A DNA stretch of 64,000 nt, from contig VAFL01000007.1 of assembly GCA_005768755.1 (NCBI GenBank), forward strand, positions 62,001-126,000. Reading direction: 5' to 3'. The notes under the pieces were generated by a model that worked only from the letters and a program-made list of their open reading frames with translations, ran no database searches and was not told the origin of the DNA. The translations under genes and the position numbers were made by a program. Origin of the DNA: Paracoccus denitrificans. Lineage in GTDB: Bacteria; Pseudomonadota; Alphaproteobacteria; Rhodobacterales; Rhodobacteraceae. Positions 17,126-24,594 of the stretch are shown piece after piece; the stretch's first letter is position 1, and each line of letters starts with the position of its first letter.

Positions 17126-17752
17126 CTAGCCCGATTTCGCAGGCGCGTCACGGGTCTTGTCCGCATCGCCCCCGCCCCCATGCGGCGGCATCAGGATCAA
17201 CCCGATGGCACCCGCGAAAATGGCGATATCCGCAACATTGAAGCTGTAGGGATTACGCCAGTTCGGCAGTGACATGTTCAGAAAATCCGCCACCGCACCG
17301 TAAAACACCCGGTCGATCACATTGCCAAGCGCACCGCCGATCAGCAGCCCCGCCGCCAGTTGCGTGGGCCAGCCGGGCCGTGTGCGCCTGATCCAGAACC
17401 AGACCCAAAGGCAAACCGCAAGCGCGACCCCGACCAGGACCCAACGCATGATATCCTGCGAGGAGCTGAACAGCCCGAAATTGACGCCCTGATTCCATGC
17501 CATGCGCAGGTTCAGCCAAGGCGGCAGCACGTCGATCTCGCGCAGGACATCCAGGCGCATGACATGCACGATCAGGTATTTGCTGATCTGATCCAGCAGA
17601 AACACGACCGCGCTGACAATGCCCAGCACCTTGAGGTCATTCACCTGCTGCGGCGGCAAATTCTTAGCACGCGCGCGGCGGGTGGTTGTCTTCACCGCCG
17701 CTGTCTGGCCTGCATTTTCTGCCGCCGGCTTCCTGATCGGGTCCCGGGCCAT
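17126..17752 (-). CDS. lspA: Lipoprotein signal peptidase (signal peptidase II)
   Basis: This 208-residue membrane aspartyl protease removes signal peptides from prolipoproteins. Four membrane helices are visible. The catalytic aspartates lie in 'GGALGNVIDRV' (Asp147) and 'YSFNVADIAI' (Asp175). The family is usually about 160-170 residues; here about 40 hydrophilic, Lys/Arg-rich residues precede the first helix. The ATG at 17752 overlaps the purH stop (TGATG). A GTG at residue 37 would give the usual length, so the true start is uncertain. The next genes encode lipoproteins. Confidence 0.93.
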   Translation of the reverse strand: MARDPIRKPAAENAGQTAAVKTTTRRARAKNLPPQQVNDLKVLGIVSAVVFLLDQISKYLIVHVMRLDVLREIDVLPPWLNLRMAWNQGVNFGLFSSSQDIMRWVLVGVALAVCLWVWFWIRRTRPGWPTQLAAGLLIGGALGNVIDRVFYGAVADFLNMSLPNWRNPYSFNVADIAIFAGAIGLILMPPHGGGGDADKTRDAPAKSG

Positions 17753-19341
17753 CAGTGACGGAAATGCCGCTGGCCAGTGAACACCATGACGAGGTCGCGC
17801 GCGTCAGCCGCCGCAATGACCTCGGCATCCCGAACAGAGCCGCCGGGCTGGATCACCGCCGCGGCACCCGCATCCGCCAGCGCCTCGACGCCGTCGGCAA
17901 ACGGGAAGAACGCATCCGACGCGACAGCCGCACCAGCCGTAAGCGGCAGCGGAAGCGCCAGCGCCTCGGCCATGTCCTCGGCTTTGCTGCGACCGATACG
18001 GGTTGAATCAATCCGGCTCATCTGGCCGGCGCCGATGCCCACGGTGGCAAGGTCCTTGGCGTAAACGATGGCGTTGGACTTCACATGCTTGGCGACCTGC
18101 CAGGCGAAAAGAAGATCGGCCATCTCGGCCTCGGTCGGCTGGCGCTTGGTCACGACCTTCAGATCGGGAAGCGCGATGCGGCCATTGTCACGCGACTGCA
18201 CCAGCATGCCGCCCGCCACCTGCCGGTACGCAATGCCGTTCGCTCCCGCGTCGGGCAGGCCGCCAGTGGTCAGAAGGCGCAGGTTCTTGCGCGCGGCAAA
18301 GACCTCGCGCGCCTCCTCGGTCGCGTCCGGGGCAATCACGACTTCGGTGAAAATCTCGGTAATCGCCTTCGCGGTTTCGCCATCAAGGGTCTGGTTCAGC
18401 GCGATGATGCCACCAAAGGCCGAGGTCCGATCACAGTCGAAGGCGCGCCGATAGGCGTCGACCGCCGTGTCGGCACGGGCGACGCCGCTGGGGTTGGCAT
18501 GTTTGATAATCGCGCAGGCCGGACCTTCCGACGGGTCGAATTCGGCCACCAGTTCGAACGCCGCATCGGTGTCGTTGATATTGTTGTAGCTGAGTTCCTT
18601 GCCTTGCCACTGTTTCGCAGTGGCCACGCCCGGCCGCACCTCTCCGGTGACGTAGAAGGCAGCACGCTGATGCGGGTTTTCACCATAGCGCAACCCCTGC
18701 GCCAGCGTGCCCGCGAAGGCACGGCGGCGCGGGGATTCGACACCGATCGCGCCCGCCATCCAGTTCGAAACCGCCGCGTCATAGGCCGCGGTGCGCGCAT
18801 AGGCATTCTGCGCCAGCCGCTTGCGCGTCGCCAGATCGGTGCCACCCTGCGCTGCCAGTTGCTTCAGCACCGCGTCATAATCCTGCACGTCGACGACGAC
18901 GCCGACAAAAGCATGGTTCTTGGCAGCCGCGCGGATCATGGCCGGCCCGCCAATGTCGATGTTCTCGACGCAATCTTCATAACTGCCGCCCTTGGCGACG
19001 GTTTCCTCGAACGGATAAAGGTTTACGACCAGCAGATCGATCATGCCGATCCCGTGTTCCTCGGCCGCTGCCTGATGCCCGGCATCGTCGCGCAGCGCCA
19101 GCAGGCCGCCATGAACGACCGGGTGCAGCGTCTTGACCCGACCGTCCATCATTTCGGGGAATCCTGTCACTTCGGACACGTCCTTGACCGCGATGCCCGC
19201 GTCGCGCAGCGCAGTTGCGGTGCCGCCGGTTGACAGGATTTCGACTCCGCCTTCGTCAAGTGCGCGGGCGAATTCGATCAGCCCGGACTTGTCCGAGACG
19301 GAAATAAGGGCGCGTTTCAGCGGAACGATATCTTGCGGCAT
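17752..19341 (-). CDS. purH: Bifunctional AICAR transformylase / IMP cyclohydrolase
   Basis: This 529-residue enzyme performs the last two steps of purine synthesis, formylating AICAR with 10-formyl-THF and closing the ring to IMP. The N-terminal MGS-like IMP cyclohydrolase domain has 'LISVSDKSGLIEFARALDEGGVEILSTGGTA', and the C-terminal AICARFT domain has 'YGENPHQRAAFY', 'CAIIKHANPSGVA' and 'DAFFPFADGVE'. The length is typical. It is coupled to lspA downstream and preceded by the heparinase-like and rsmB genes, so a purine gene lies in a mixed minus-strand run. Confidence 0.97.
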   Translation of the reverse strand: MPQDIVPLKRALISVSDKSGLIEFARALDEGGVEILSTGGTATALRDAGIAVKDVSEVTGFPEMMDGRVKTLHPVVHGGLLALRDDAGHQAAAEEHGIGMIDLLVVNLYPFEETVAKGGSYEDCVENIDIGGPAMIRAAAKNHAFVGVVVDVQDYDAVLKQLAAQGGTDLATRKRLAQNAYARTAAYDAAVSNWMAGAIGVESPRRRAFAGTLAQGLRYGENPHQRAAFYVTGEVRPGVATAKQWQGKELSYNNINDTDAAFELVAEFDPSEGPACAIIKHANPSGVARADTAVDAYRRAFDCDRTSAFGGIIALNQTLDGETAKAITEIFTEVVIAPDATEEAREVFAARKNLRLLTTGGLPDAGANGIAYRQVAGGMLVQSRDNGRIALPDLKVVTKRQPTEAEMADLLFAWQVAKHVKSNAIVYAKDLATVGIGAGQMSRIDSTRIGRSKAEDMAEALALPLPLTAGAAVASDAFFPFADGVEALADAGAAAVIQPGGSVRDAEVIAAADARDLVMVFTGQRHFRH

Positions 19342-19374
19342 GGCTTCCTGCGTATGGCGGCGAGGGATTGGCGC

Positions 19375-21036
19375 CTAGCTAGCGCCTGCCCGCATGAAGG
19401 TCCAGCCGATCTGAACCGCATCACTTGTCAGCCGATGGCTGAGAACGATCTGCGTCATGGGTCGCGGGACCGCAAGGCCGCTTTCCAGATAGGCCGAAGG
19501 CTCCAGCCGAAGGGTGGCGACAAGATCATGGCTGAAATACCATTCCTCGCCGCCCGGCAACTGCAGGCGGACGGCGTCGCCGTCGATCACCGGCTCGATC
19601 TCGGGATGAAGATGAAAGCGGATATCAAAACCGATTCCGTCACGCGCGTTGGTCAGCGCCTGCGCAAGCCGTCCCTGCCCGTCGATATCCAGCGCAGCCA
19701 GGGTGTCCTCGCCGCTGAACTGATCGCCATCCGGTGACAACGACAATTCCCGCAGATGGGTCAGACCGTGCGTGCCCTGCCAGGCGTCATGCCCAGACAG
19801 GATCGTCTCGGGCAGGCGCGGCGGCGCGGGCGGGGCGTCGTCGGGCAGGATATTGCCGTCAGTGTCGCATTTTCCGGCCCAGACCTTTTGCGGCAACAGT
19901 GTCAGACGTTCGTGCCCCTGTCCGTCGGGTGGAAGCAGCTTCGCAGAGCTGAGCCCGGACAGGCACAGCGTCGAATGACAGGCAGTGGCCCGGCTGGCAC
20001 GGGCCCAGGCAGGGCCGAACATGCGCCCAGGGCCGCAATTGACCACGATCGGATGACGGGCCGAGGTAAATTCGATCCCAAGCGTCGAAGCGTGGGCATG
20101 GGCCGCTGCCAGTCCGGCGGGCGGGGTCGCGGCATCCAGCACGACGCTTGCGCGGGCCCGCGCAAGCCGCGCGAAACCCATCGCGTGACCGGCTGCCGCA
20201 ATGGCGGGCCCGGTCGCGGCACGCAGGCTGTGATCCAACCGGCCCGAGGGGCCACGCCCGCCACCATGAAAGCGCGGCAATCCGCCGTCTGCGTGGCGAA
20301 GCGCACGCAAGACCGGGGCGATTTCCTCGATCGCGGCGACAATCTCGGGCGGCAGGCCTTGCCCGGCCGAAACAGCCTCGGCCTTTATCCAGGCCAACAG
20401 CGTCAGACATGAAAGAAGTGTTTCGGGGCAACGTGCCCGCAGCACATTCTGCCTGATTGCAGGCTCTACCGTGTCGGCCAATCCTGCCAGGGCAAGCGTC
20501 GCGTCTACCGCGGCCCCCTTCAACATCATTGCCGCATGGGCGCGCGCAGCCTGCGCCTTGACCTGTGGCAGACCCTGTGCCGCCTCGATCCGGCCCAACA
20601 GGTCAAGCTGGGCGTGCAGACTGTCAAAGAACGGCTGCGAATCGCCCCGGCCCAGTCCCGGCAGGATCTGGCCGGAATGAAAAATCCAGCGCATCACGCG
20701 ATGACCCGTGACAACGGCGCGCCAGACCGGCCCAACGCTGCCGTCGCCGGCGGACGGCACCGGATGGGCTGCAACCCATTCCAACACACGTCGCTGCGCC
20801 ATGTCGCGCGCCTTGGCGTTGCCGACAGCTGCCAGATCATCCAGCCACCCGAAACCATGCAGCTCGGCCAGGTGATCAGCGCAAAGATCGTCTGTCGCGC
20901 CGAAGGGATCGCCTGTCAGGCAGGCCCCGGTCAGGTTCAGCCGACCGTCAAGGATGTCCTGTCCCCGCAACGCGGAGCCAAGGCTGCGCGGCTCGGGCGG
21001 GCGCGTGAAACCGAAAGGACGCTCTGATTGTGTCAT
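19375..21036 (-). CDS. Heparinase II/III-family protein
   Basis: This 553-residue protein has an N-terminal all-alpha toroid and a C-terminal beta-sandwich like heparinase II/III and alginate lyases. Matching segments are 'PEILLS...' in the helical part, 'LPRFHGGGRGPSGRLDHSLRAA', 'GLAAAHAHASTLGIEFTSARHPIVVNCGPG' (the His-Ala-H active-site region), and 'DAWQGTHGLTHLRELSLSPDG' in the sandwich. No signal peptide is obvious, as in the alphaproteobacterial family encoded next to rsmB and purH. A real polysaccharide substrate is unproven; the conserved position suggests a housekeeping envelope role. Confidence 0.8.
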   Translation of the reverse strand: MTQSERPFGFTRPPEPRSLGSALRGQDILDGRLNLTGACLTGDPFGATDDLCADHLAELHGFGWLDDLAAVGNAKARDMAQRRVLEWVAAHPVPSAGDGSVGPVWRAVVTGHRVMRWIFHSGQILPGLGRGDSQPFFDSLHAQLDLLGRIEAAQGLPQVKAQAARAHAAMMLKGAAVDATLALAGLADTVEPAIRQNVLRARCPETLLSCLTLLAWIKAEAVSAGQGLPPEIVAAIEEIAPVLRALRHADGGLPRFHGGGRGPSGRLDHSLRAATGPAIAAAGHAMGFARLARARASVVLDAATPPAGLAAAHAHASTLGIEFTSARHPIVVNCGPGRMFGPAWARASRATACHSTLCLSGLSSAKLLPPDGQGHERLTLLPQKVWAGKCDTDGNILPDDAPPAPPRLPETILSGHDAWQGTHGLTHLRELSLSPDGDQFSGEDTLAALDIDGQGRLAQALTNARDGIGFDIRFHLHPEIEPVIDGDAVRLQLPGGEEWYFSHDLVATLRLEPSAYLESGLAVPRPMTQIVLSHRLTSDAVQIGWTFMRAGAS

Positions 21037-21045
21037 GGCCCGAAT

Positions 21046-22338
21046 TTACCGGCCCGCTTCCGGCTTGCGCAAGCGGGCGATGAAGAAGCCATCCATGCCG
21101 CCGCGATCGGACCAGTAATCGGGACGCAACCGAAGCCCGCCCTGTTCGGTGACCCAGCCGGGCTGGATGCCCGGCAGTTCGGGCCGTTCAACCGTAAGTG
21201 CGGGATGGCGCGACAGGGCGCGCGTCAGTTGATCCTCGCCCTCGGCCTGCAGCAGCGAGCATGTGGCGAAAACCAACCGGCCGCCGGGTTTCAACATATC
21301 GAGAGCGCGGTCGATCAGTGCCGATTGCAGCGCAACCAACCCCTCGATCCCACTATCGTCGCGAATCAGTGGAAGGTCAGGATGGCGTCGAATCGTGCCT
21401 GTGGCCGAACAAGGCGCATCCAGCAGGATCGCGTCCGGTGCCTGCGCCGGTTGCCATTCCAGCGCATCGGCTGCCACCACCTCGGCCTGCAAGCCGCAAC
21501 GATGCAGGTTTTCACGCAACCGCACCAGCCGCGCGTCCGAGATATCGACTGCGATCACTTGCGCACCGGCGGCGGAAAGCTGCAGGGTCTTGCCGCCCGG
21601 CGCTGCGCACAGATCGACAATCACCTCTCCGGGTTGGGGATCCAGCAGGCGCGCAGCCATCGCGGCGGCGGCATCCTGCACCCACCAGTCCCCCTCGGCA
21701 TAGCCTGGCAAGGCCGAAATCTGCGCCTGTCCCACCAGCCTGTAGGAGCCGGTTGGCAGAACCTCGCCCGGGGCGGTCTTGCCGGGCTTGGCGGTGAAAT
21801 CGACCGGCGCGCCCGATTGATGCGCAGCCTCAATCGCCAGAACCGTATCCTCGCCCCATGCGGCCGCGATCGGCTGCCGCAGCCAGTCTGGCATTTCCTC
21901 GGGCGGCATTTCGGCCCATTCGGCGCCTTGTGCCGCGATCTTGCGCAGGACTGCATTGACCATGCCTGACGCTGCGCGGCCTTTTGGTCCCATCGACTGC
22001 ACCAGACCGACAGCGGCGTTCACTGCGCCATGCGGCGCCTCGCCCAGTTCCATCAGTTCCACCGTGCCAAGGCGCAGGACATCCAGCACATCAGGGCGCG
22101 GTTTCTTCGCCAGGTGCTGCACCAACAGCGTATCGGCCCGGTCGATATTGCGCAGAACCGAAAGCGTCAGGCGCTGCGCACGCGCGCGCTCAGCAGGGGA
22201 AAGATTTGCCAGCGAACGGGGCTGATCGGCCAGTGACAGCCCATCGCGCAGACCGGCCAAAAGCCGCAGCGCACCTTTGCGCGCGGCATCCGGCGGCGCG
22301 GATTTTCCGTGTTGCTTGCGTGCTGCTGGCTTGCCCAA
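21046..22338 (-). CDS. rsmB: 16S rRNA m5C methyltransferase RsmB/NOP family
   Basis: This 430-residue protein combines an N-terminal NusB-like RNA-binding domain (about residues 1-140) with a SAM-dependent m5C methyltransferase. The SAM site is 'VDLCAAPGGKTLQLSAAGAQVIAVDIS', the catalytic Cys lies in 'LDAPCSATGTIRRHPDL', and the second Cys in 'FATCSLLQAEGEDQ'. It modifies 16S rRNA (C967 in E. coli). It begins 54 bases from the divergent small gene at 22393 and is followed after 9 bases by the heparinase-like gene. Confidence 0.93.
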   Translation of the reverse strand: MGKPAARKQHGKSAPPDAARKGALRLLAGLRDGLSLADQPRSLANLSPAERARAQRLTLSVLRNIDRADTLLVQHLAKKPRPDVLDVLRLGTVELMELGEAPHGAVNAAVGLVQSMGPKGRAASGMVNAVLRKIAAQGAEWAEMPPEEMPDWLRQPIAAAWGEDTVLAIEAAHQSGAPVDFTAKPGKTAPGEVLPTGSYRLVGQAQISALPGYAEGDWWVQDAAAAMAARLLDPQPGEVIVDLCAAPGGKTLQLSAAGAQVIAVDISDARLVRLRENLHRCGLQAEVVAADALEWQPAQAPDAILLDAPCSATGTIRRHPDLPLIRDDSGIEGLVALQSALIDRALDMLKPGGRLVFATCSLLQAEGEDQLTRALSRHPALTVERPELPGIQPGWVTEQGGLRLRPDYWSDRGGMDGFFIARLRKPEAGR

Positions 22339-22392
22339 AGCGGAACCTTTCCCTAGATTTTGTCCTGTTACCTGAATGAAAGGCCGCCCGCC

Positions 22393-22566
22393 ATGACCCA
22401 GACACGCGAATTGCCGCCCGAGGCCCGACGCGCCCTGGCCGAGGCCGCAGAACGTCGCAAGGCCGTCAGACCGGCCGAATTACCCCCGGAACTTGGTGGT
22501 CGCGACGGACCAGAACCGGTCCGTTACGGCGATTACGAGAAAAAGGGGATCTGCGTCGATTTCTGA
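22393..22566 (+). CDS. DUF1674 / SDHAF4-like protein
   Basis: This 57-residue protein carries the conserved C-terminal block 'GGRDGPEPVRYGDYEKKGICVDF', the signature of DUF1674, the bacterial and mitochondrial succinate dehydrogenase assembly factor 4 family. The N-terminal part is 'LPPEARRALAEAAERRKA'. In eukaryotes SDHAF4 binds flavinylated SdhA; in alphaproteobacteria the same role is inferred. The start at 22393 is used (MTQTRELPPEARR). A TTG 11 codons upstream is possible but less likely. It is divergent from rsmB. Confidence 0.85.
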   Translation: MTQTRELPPEARRALAEAAERRKAVRPAELPPELGGRDGPEPVRYGDYEKKGICVDF

Positions 22567-22765
22567 CGCGGCGGACCAGTCATGCAGACGACAGCTCGAG
22601 GTCACGAGAGATTTCCTGGACCGATGCGAAGTTCAGGACGCCGGCGGTCAGGCACATCGCGAATATTGGATCCAGGCCGAAGAAATGGACGCATTCAACG
22701 CGGCAATCGTCGGCCCCATCTCGGTAACGCGGGAATTCTACCCTCCTGCCGAAGGTCTTGAGTGA
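22493..22765 (+). CDS. Hypothetical protein, start uncertain
   Basis: This frame of up to 90 codons overlaps the end of the DUF1674 gene. Only its later part looks protein-like: 'FLDRCEVQDAGGQAHREYW' then 'EEMDAFNAAIVGPISVTREFYPPAEGLE', with balanced composition. The only standard start is the GTG at 22493 inside the upstream gene; a non-standard start or a lost start is possible. The stop overlaps the next start (GTGA at 22762), which supports coupling and a real gene. I do not recognise the family. Confidence 0.45.
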   Translation: MVVATDQNRSVTAITRKRGSASISDAADQSCRRQLEVTRDFLDRCEVQDAGGQAHREYWIQAEEMDAFNAAIVGPISVTREFYPPAEGLE

Positions 22766-23193
22766 AGCACGCCGCCCTGCGCGCAATCATCCACAACCTG
22801 GCCGATTCGCTTTCCGGCGGGGTCAGTCTTCTGGCTGGCAGCTATGATCTTGATATTTACCGCGATGCGGACCGGGCAGGTCCTGCGGGCGTTACCGTCG
22901 ACTTCCTGAACGCAACCGCCGACACGCCGGTGGCGCAACCGGTGCGGGATGCCTTGCCGAAACTGCGCGACGCGCTTGAACGACTGTGCCGCGATGCGGG
23001 TGGGTCAATCGCGGATTTCCGCGTCGCGCAGGCCAGATTTCTCAGCGACGGCATTCACCGCAAGTTTACCGTGATCGTTGAAGACCGCCGGGGCAAGCGT
23101 TCCGCGGCAGATTACGCAGGCACGCCCGGTGCGCGCCTGCGTCATACCGACCCGCTTGGCCGGATCAGGCGCGGCGCCACACGGCTGGACTAA
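22762..23193 (+). CDS. Hypothetical protein, coupled to the previous gene
   Basis: This 143-residue soluble protein starts with GTG and is coupled by a GTGA overlap to the preceding unknown gene. It begins with a helix 'LRAIIHNLADSLSGGVSLLAG', followed by 'YDLDIYRDADRAG' and a pattern of strands and helices with 'FTVIVEDRRGKRSAADYAG' near the end. No signal peptide or membrane helix is present. I cannot assign a family. Its tail ends 7 bases before the convergent folD gene. Confidence 0.6.
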   Translation: MKHAALRAIIHNLADSLSGGVSLLAGSYDLDIYRDADRAGPAGVTVDFLNATADTPVAQPVRDALPKLRDALERLCRDAGGSIADFRVAQARFLSDGIHRKFTVIVEDRRGKRSAADYAGTPGARLRHTDPLGRIRRGATRLD

Positions 23194-23200
23194 CCGCCGC

Positions 23201-24079
23201 CTACAGCGTCAGTCCAGCCGGGTCGGGCAGGCCGTTCGATCGGCAACATGCGGTCAAGGTATTGGCCAACAGGCAGGCAATCGTCATCGGCCCTACGCCG
23301 CCCGGAACCGGGGTAATTGCGCCCGCGACCTCTGCCGCGCTGTCATAATCGACATCCCCGACCAGCCCGGCATCTGTGCGGTTGATACCGACATCGATCA
23401 CCGTTGCGCCAGGCTTGATCCAATCGCCTTTGACCAGTTGCGGGCGCCCAACGGCCGCGACAACGATATCAGCGCGGCGCACGACCGCGGCCAGATCCTT
23501 GGTGCGCGAATGCGCCACCGTCACCGTCGCGCTGTCGGCCAGCAGAAGCGCCGCCATCGGTTTCCCGACGATATTCGAGCGTCCGATCACGACCGCGTCC
23601 TTGCCAGAAAGGTCGCCCAGTTGATCGCGCAACAGCATCAGGCAGCCCAACGGCGTACAAGGCACCATGGCCCTCTGACCGGTCGCAAGGCGACCTGTAT
23701 TTGCGGTCGTGAAACCATCAACATCCTTCTTCACCGCGATCGCGTTGATAACCTCGGTTTCGTCGATATGTTTTGGCAAGGGAAGCTGAACCAATATGCC
23801 ATGCACTGCCGGATCGGCATTCAGCCGCCCGATCAGGGCCAGCAGTTCGGCCTGACTGGCGTCAGCGTCCAAGCGGTGTTCGTAGGAATTCATGCCGGCT
23901 TCGACCGTCTGCTTGCCCTTCGAAGACACGTAGACCTGGCTGGCCGGGTCCTCGCCCACCAGCACGACCGCCAGCCCCGGCGTGATACCATGTTCATCCT
24001 TCAGCGCCGCCACATACCCCGCGATTTTCGCCCTGAGTTCCGCCGCGAATGCCTTACCGTCGATCCGGGTTGCCATCAT
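23201..24079 (-). CDS. folD: Methylenetetrahydrofolate dehydrogenase / methenyltetrahydrofolate cyclohydrolase
   Basis: This 292-residue bifunctional enzyme interconverts 5,10-methylene-THF and 10-formyl-THF, supplying purine synthesis (purH lies nearby). Characteristic blocks are 'YVSSKGKQTVEAGM' with the catalytic Lys, 'VQLPLPKHIDE', 'VVIGRSNIVGKPMA' in the NADP-binding part, and 'TPVPGGVGPMTIACLL'. Two adjacent ATG codons at 24079 and 24076 could both start translation after a GGGGG site. The first aligns best with homologues of the form M-x-A-T-x-I-D-G-K. Confidence 0.96.
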   Translation of the reverse strand: MMATRIDGKAFAAELRAKIAGYVAALKDEHGITPGLAVVLVGEDPASQVYVSSKGKQTVEAGMNSYEHRLDADASQAELLALIGRLNADPAVHGILVQLPLPKHIDETEVINAIAVKKDVDGFTTANTGRLATGQRAMVPCTPLGCLMLLRDQLGDLSGKDAVVIGRSNIVGKPMAALLLADSATVTVAHSRTKDLAAVVRRADIVVAAVGRPQLVKGDWIKPGATVIDVGINRTDAGLVGDVDYDSAAEVAGAITPVPGGVGPMTIACLLANTLTACCRSNGLPDPAGLTL

Positions 24080-24114
24080 TCTTACCCCCAAGCTGCGCGT
24101 CGTTTCCCGCGCAA

Positions 24115-24285
24115 TCAGTCGTTCCTTAACCGGGCGCTACAGCCCTTTGGCCAGATCCGGGCAGCGCGGTCGGTCACGCCCGAGCGTTCGGCCGGACCTG
24201 CGATCAGCCGCGCGTCCAACGCGTCGGCATGCGTCCGAAGCGCAGTCATATCCTGAATGTCGTCCTGCGTCATGGCCAAAGTCAT
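24115..24285 (-). CDS. Possible small hypothetical protein upstream of folD
   Basis: This frame of 56 codons encodes a plausible helical peptide with 'MTQDDIQDMTALRTHADALDARL' (given in part), then 'AGPAERSGVTDRAARIWPKGC'. It lies 35 bases upstream of folD on the same strand. No clear ribosome-binding site is seen; ATG codons at 24285 and 24273 compete. No family is recognised and it may not be expressed. Confidence 0.3.
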   Translation of the reverse strand: MTLAMTQDDIQDMTALRTHADALDARLIAGPAERSGVTDRAARIWPKGCSARLRND

Positions 24286-24438
24286 GCCCGCTTGCCCGCA
24301 GGGCCGCAAGCGCCAAGCGTGGCAAAAATGCCGCAGCGCAGAAACCGCCGAAACCGCGATGGAACCCTGCCGCCAACCAGACGTTTTTGTGCTGAGAGGG
24401 GTGAACACGGCCACTTTGCCGCATTGAAAGGAAACGCC

Positions 24439-24519
24439 ATGGAAAAGCTTGGCGTAATTGTCAATCTGGGCTTTGCCATAGCCCTGGTCGTTGGGGCATC
24501 GGTCCTGATGGTCATTTAG
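24439..24519 (+). CDS. 26-residue single-pass membrane peptide
   Basis: This short frame encodes a peptide starting MEKLGVIVNLG and consisting almost entirely of one hydrophobic helix (residues 4-26). It has a good ribosome-binding site (AAAGGAAA, 7 bases before the ATG) and is followed 21 bases later by a very strong terminator. That layout is typical of a real small transcript. Its role is unknown. Small membrane peptides often bind and tune larger membrane proteins. Confidence 0.55.
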   Translation: MEKLGVIVNLGFAIALVVGASVLMVI

Positions 24520-24540
24520 CTTACCCAAGTCACACCACTA

Positions 24541-24581
24541 CGAAGAAACCCCGGTCAAAAGACCGGGGTTTCTTCGTTTTT
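24541..24581. terminator. Strong bidirectional Rho-independent terminator
   Basis: A perfect 16-bp stem (24541-24556 and 24561-24576) with an AAAA loop is followed by TTTTT. On the minus strand it serves the ftsH end at 24595 and on the plus strand the 26-residue peptide gene. Confidence 0.9.
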
Positions 24582-24594
24582 ACGATATCCGTGA

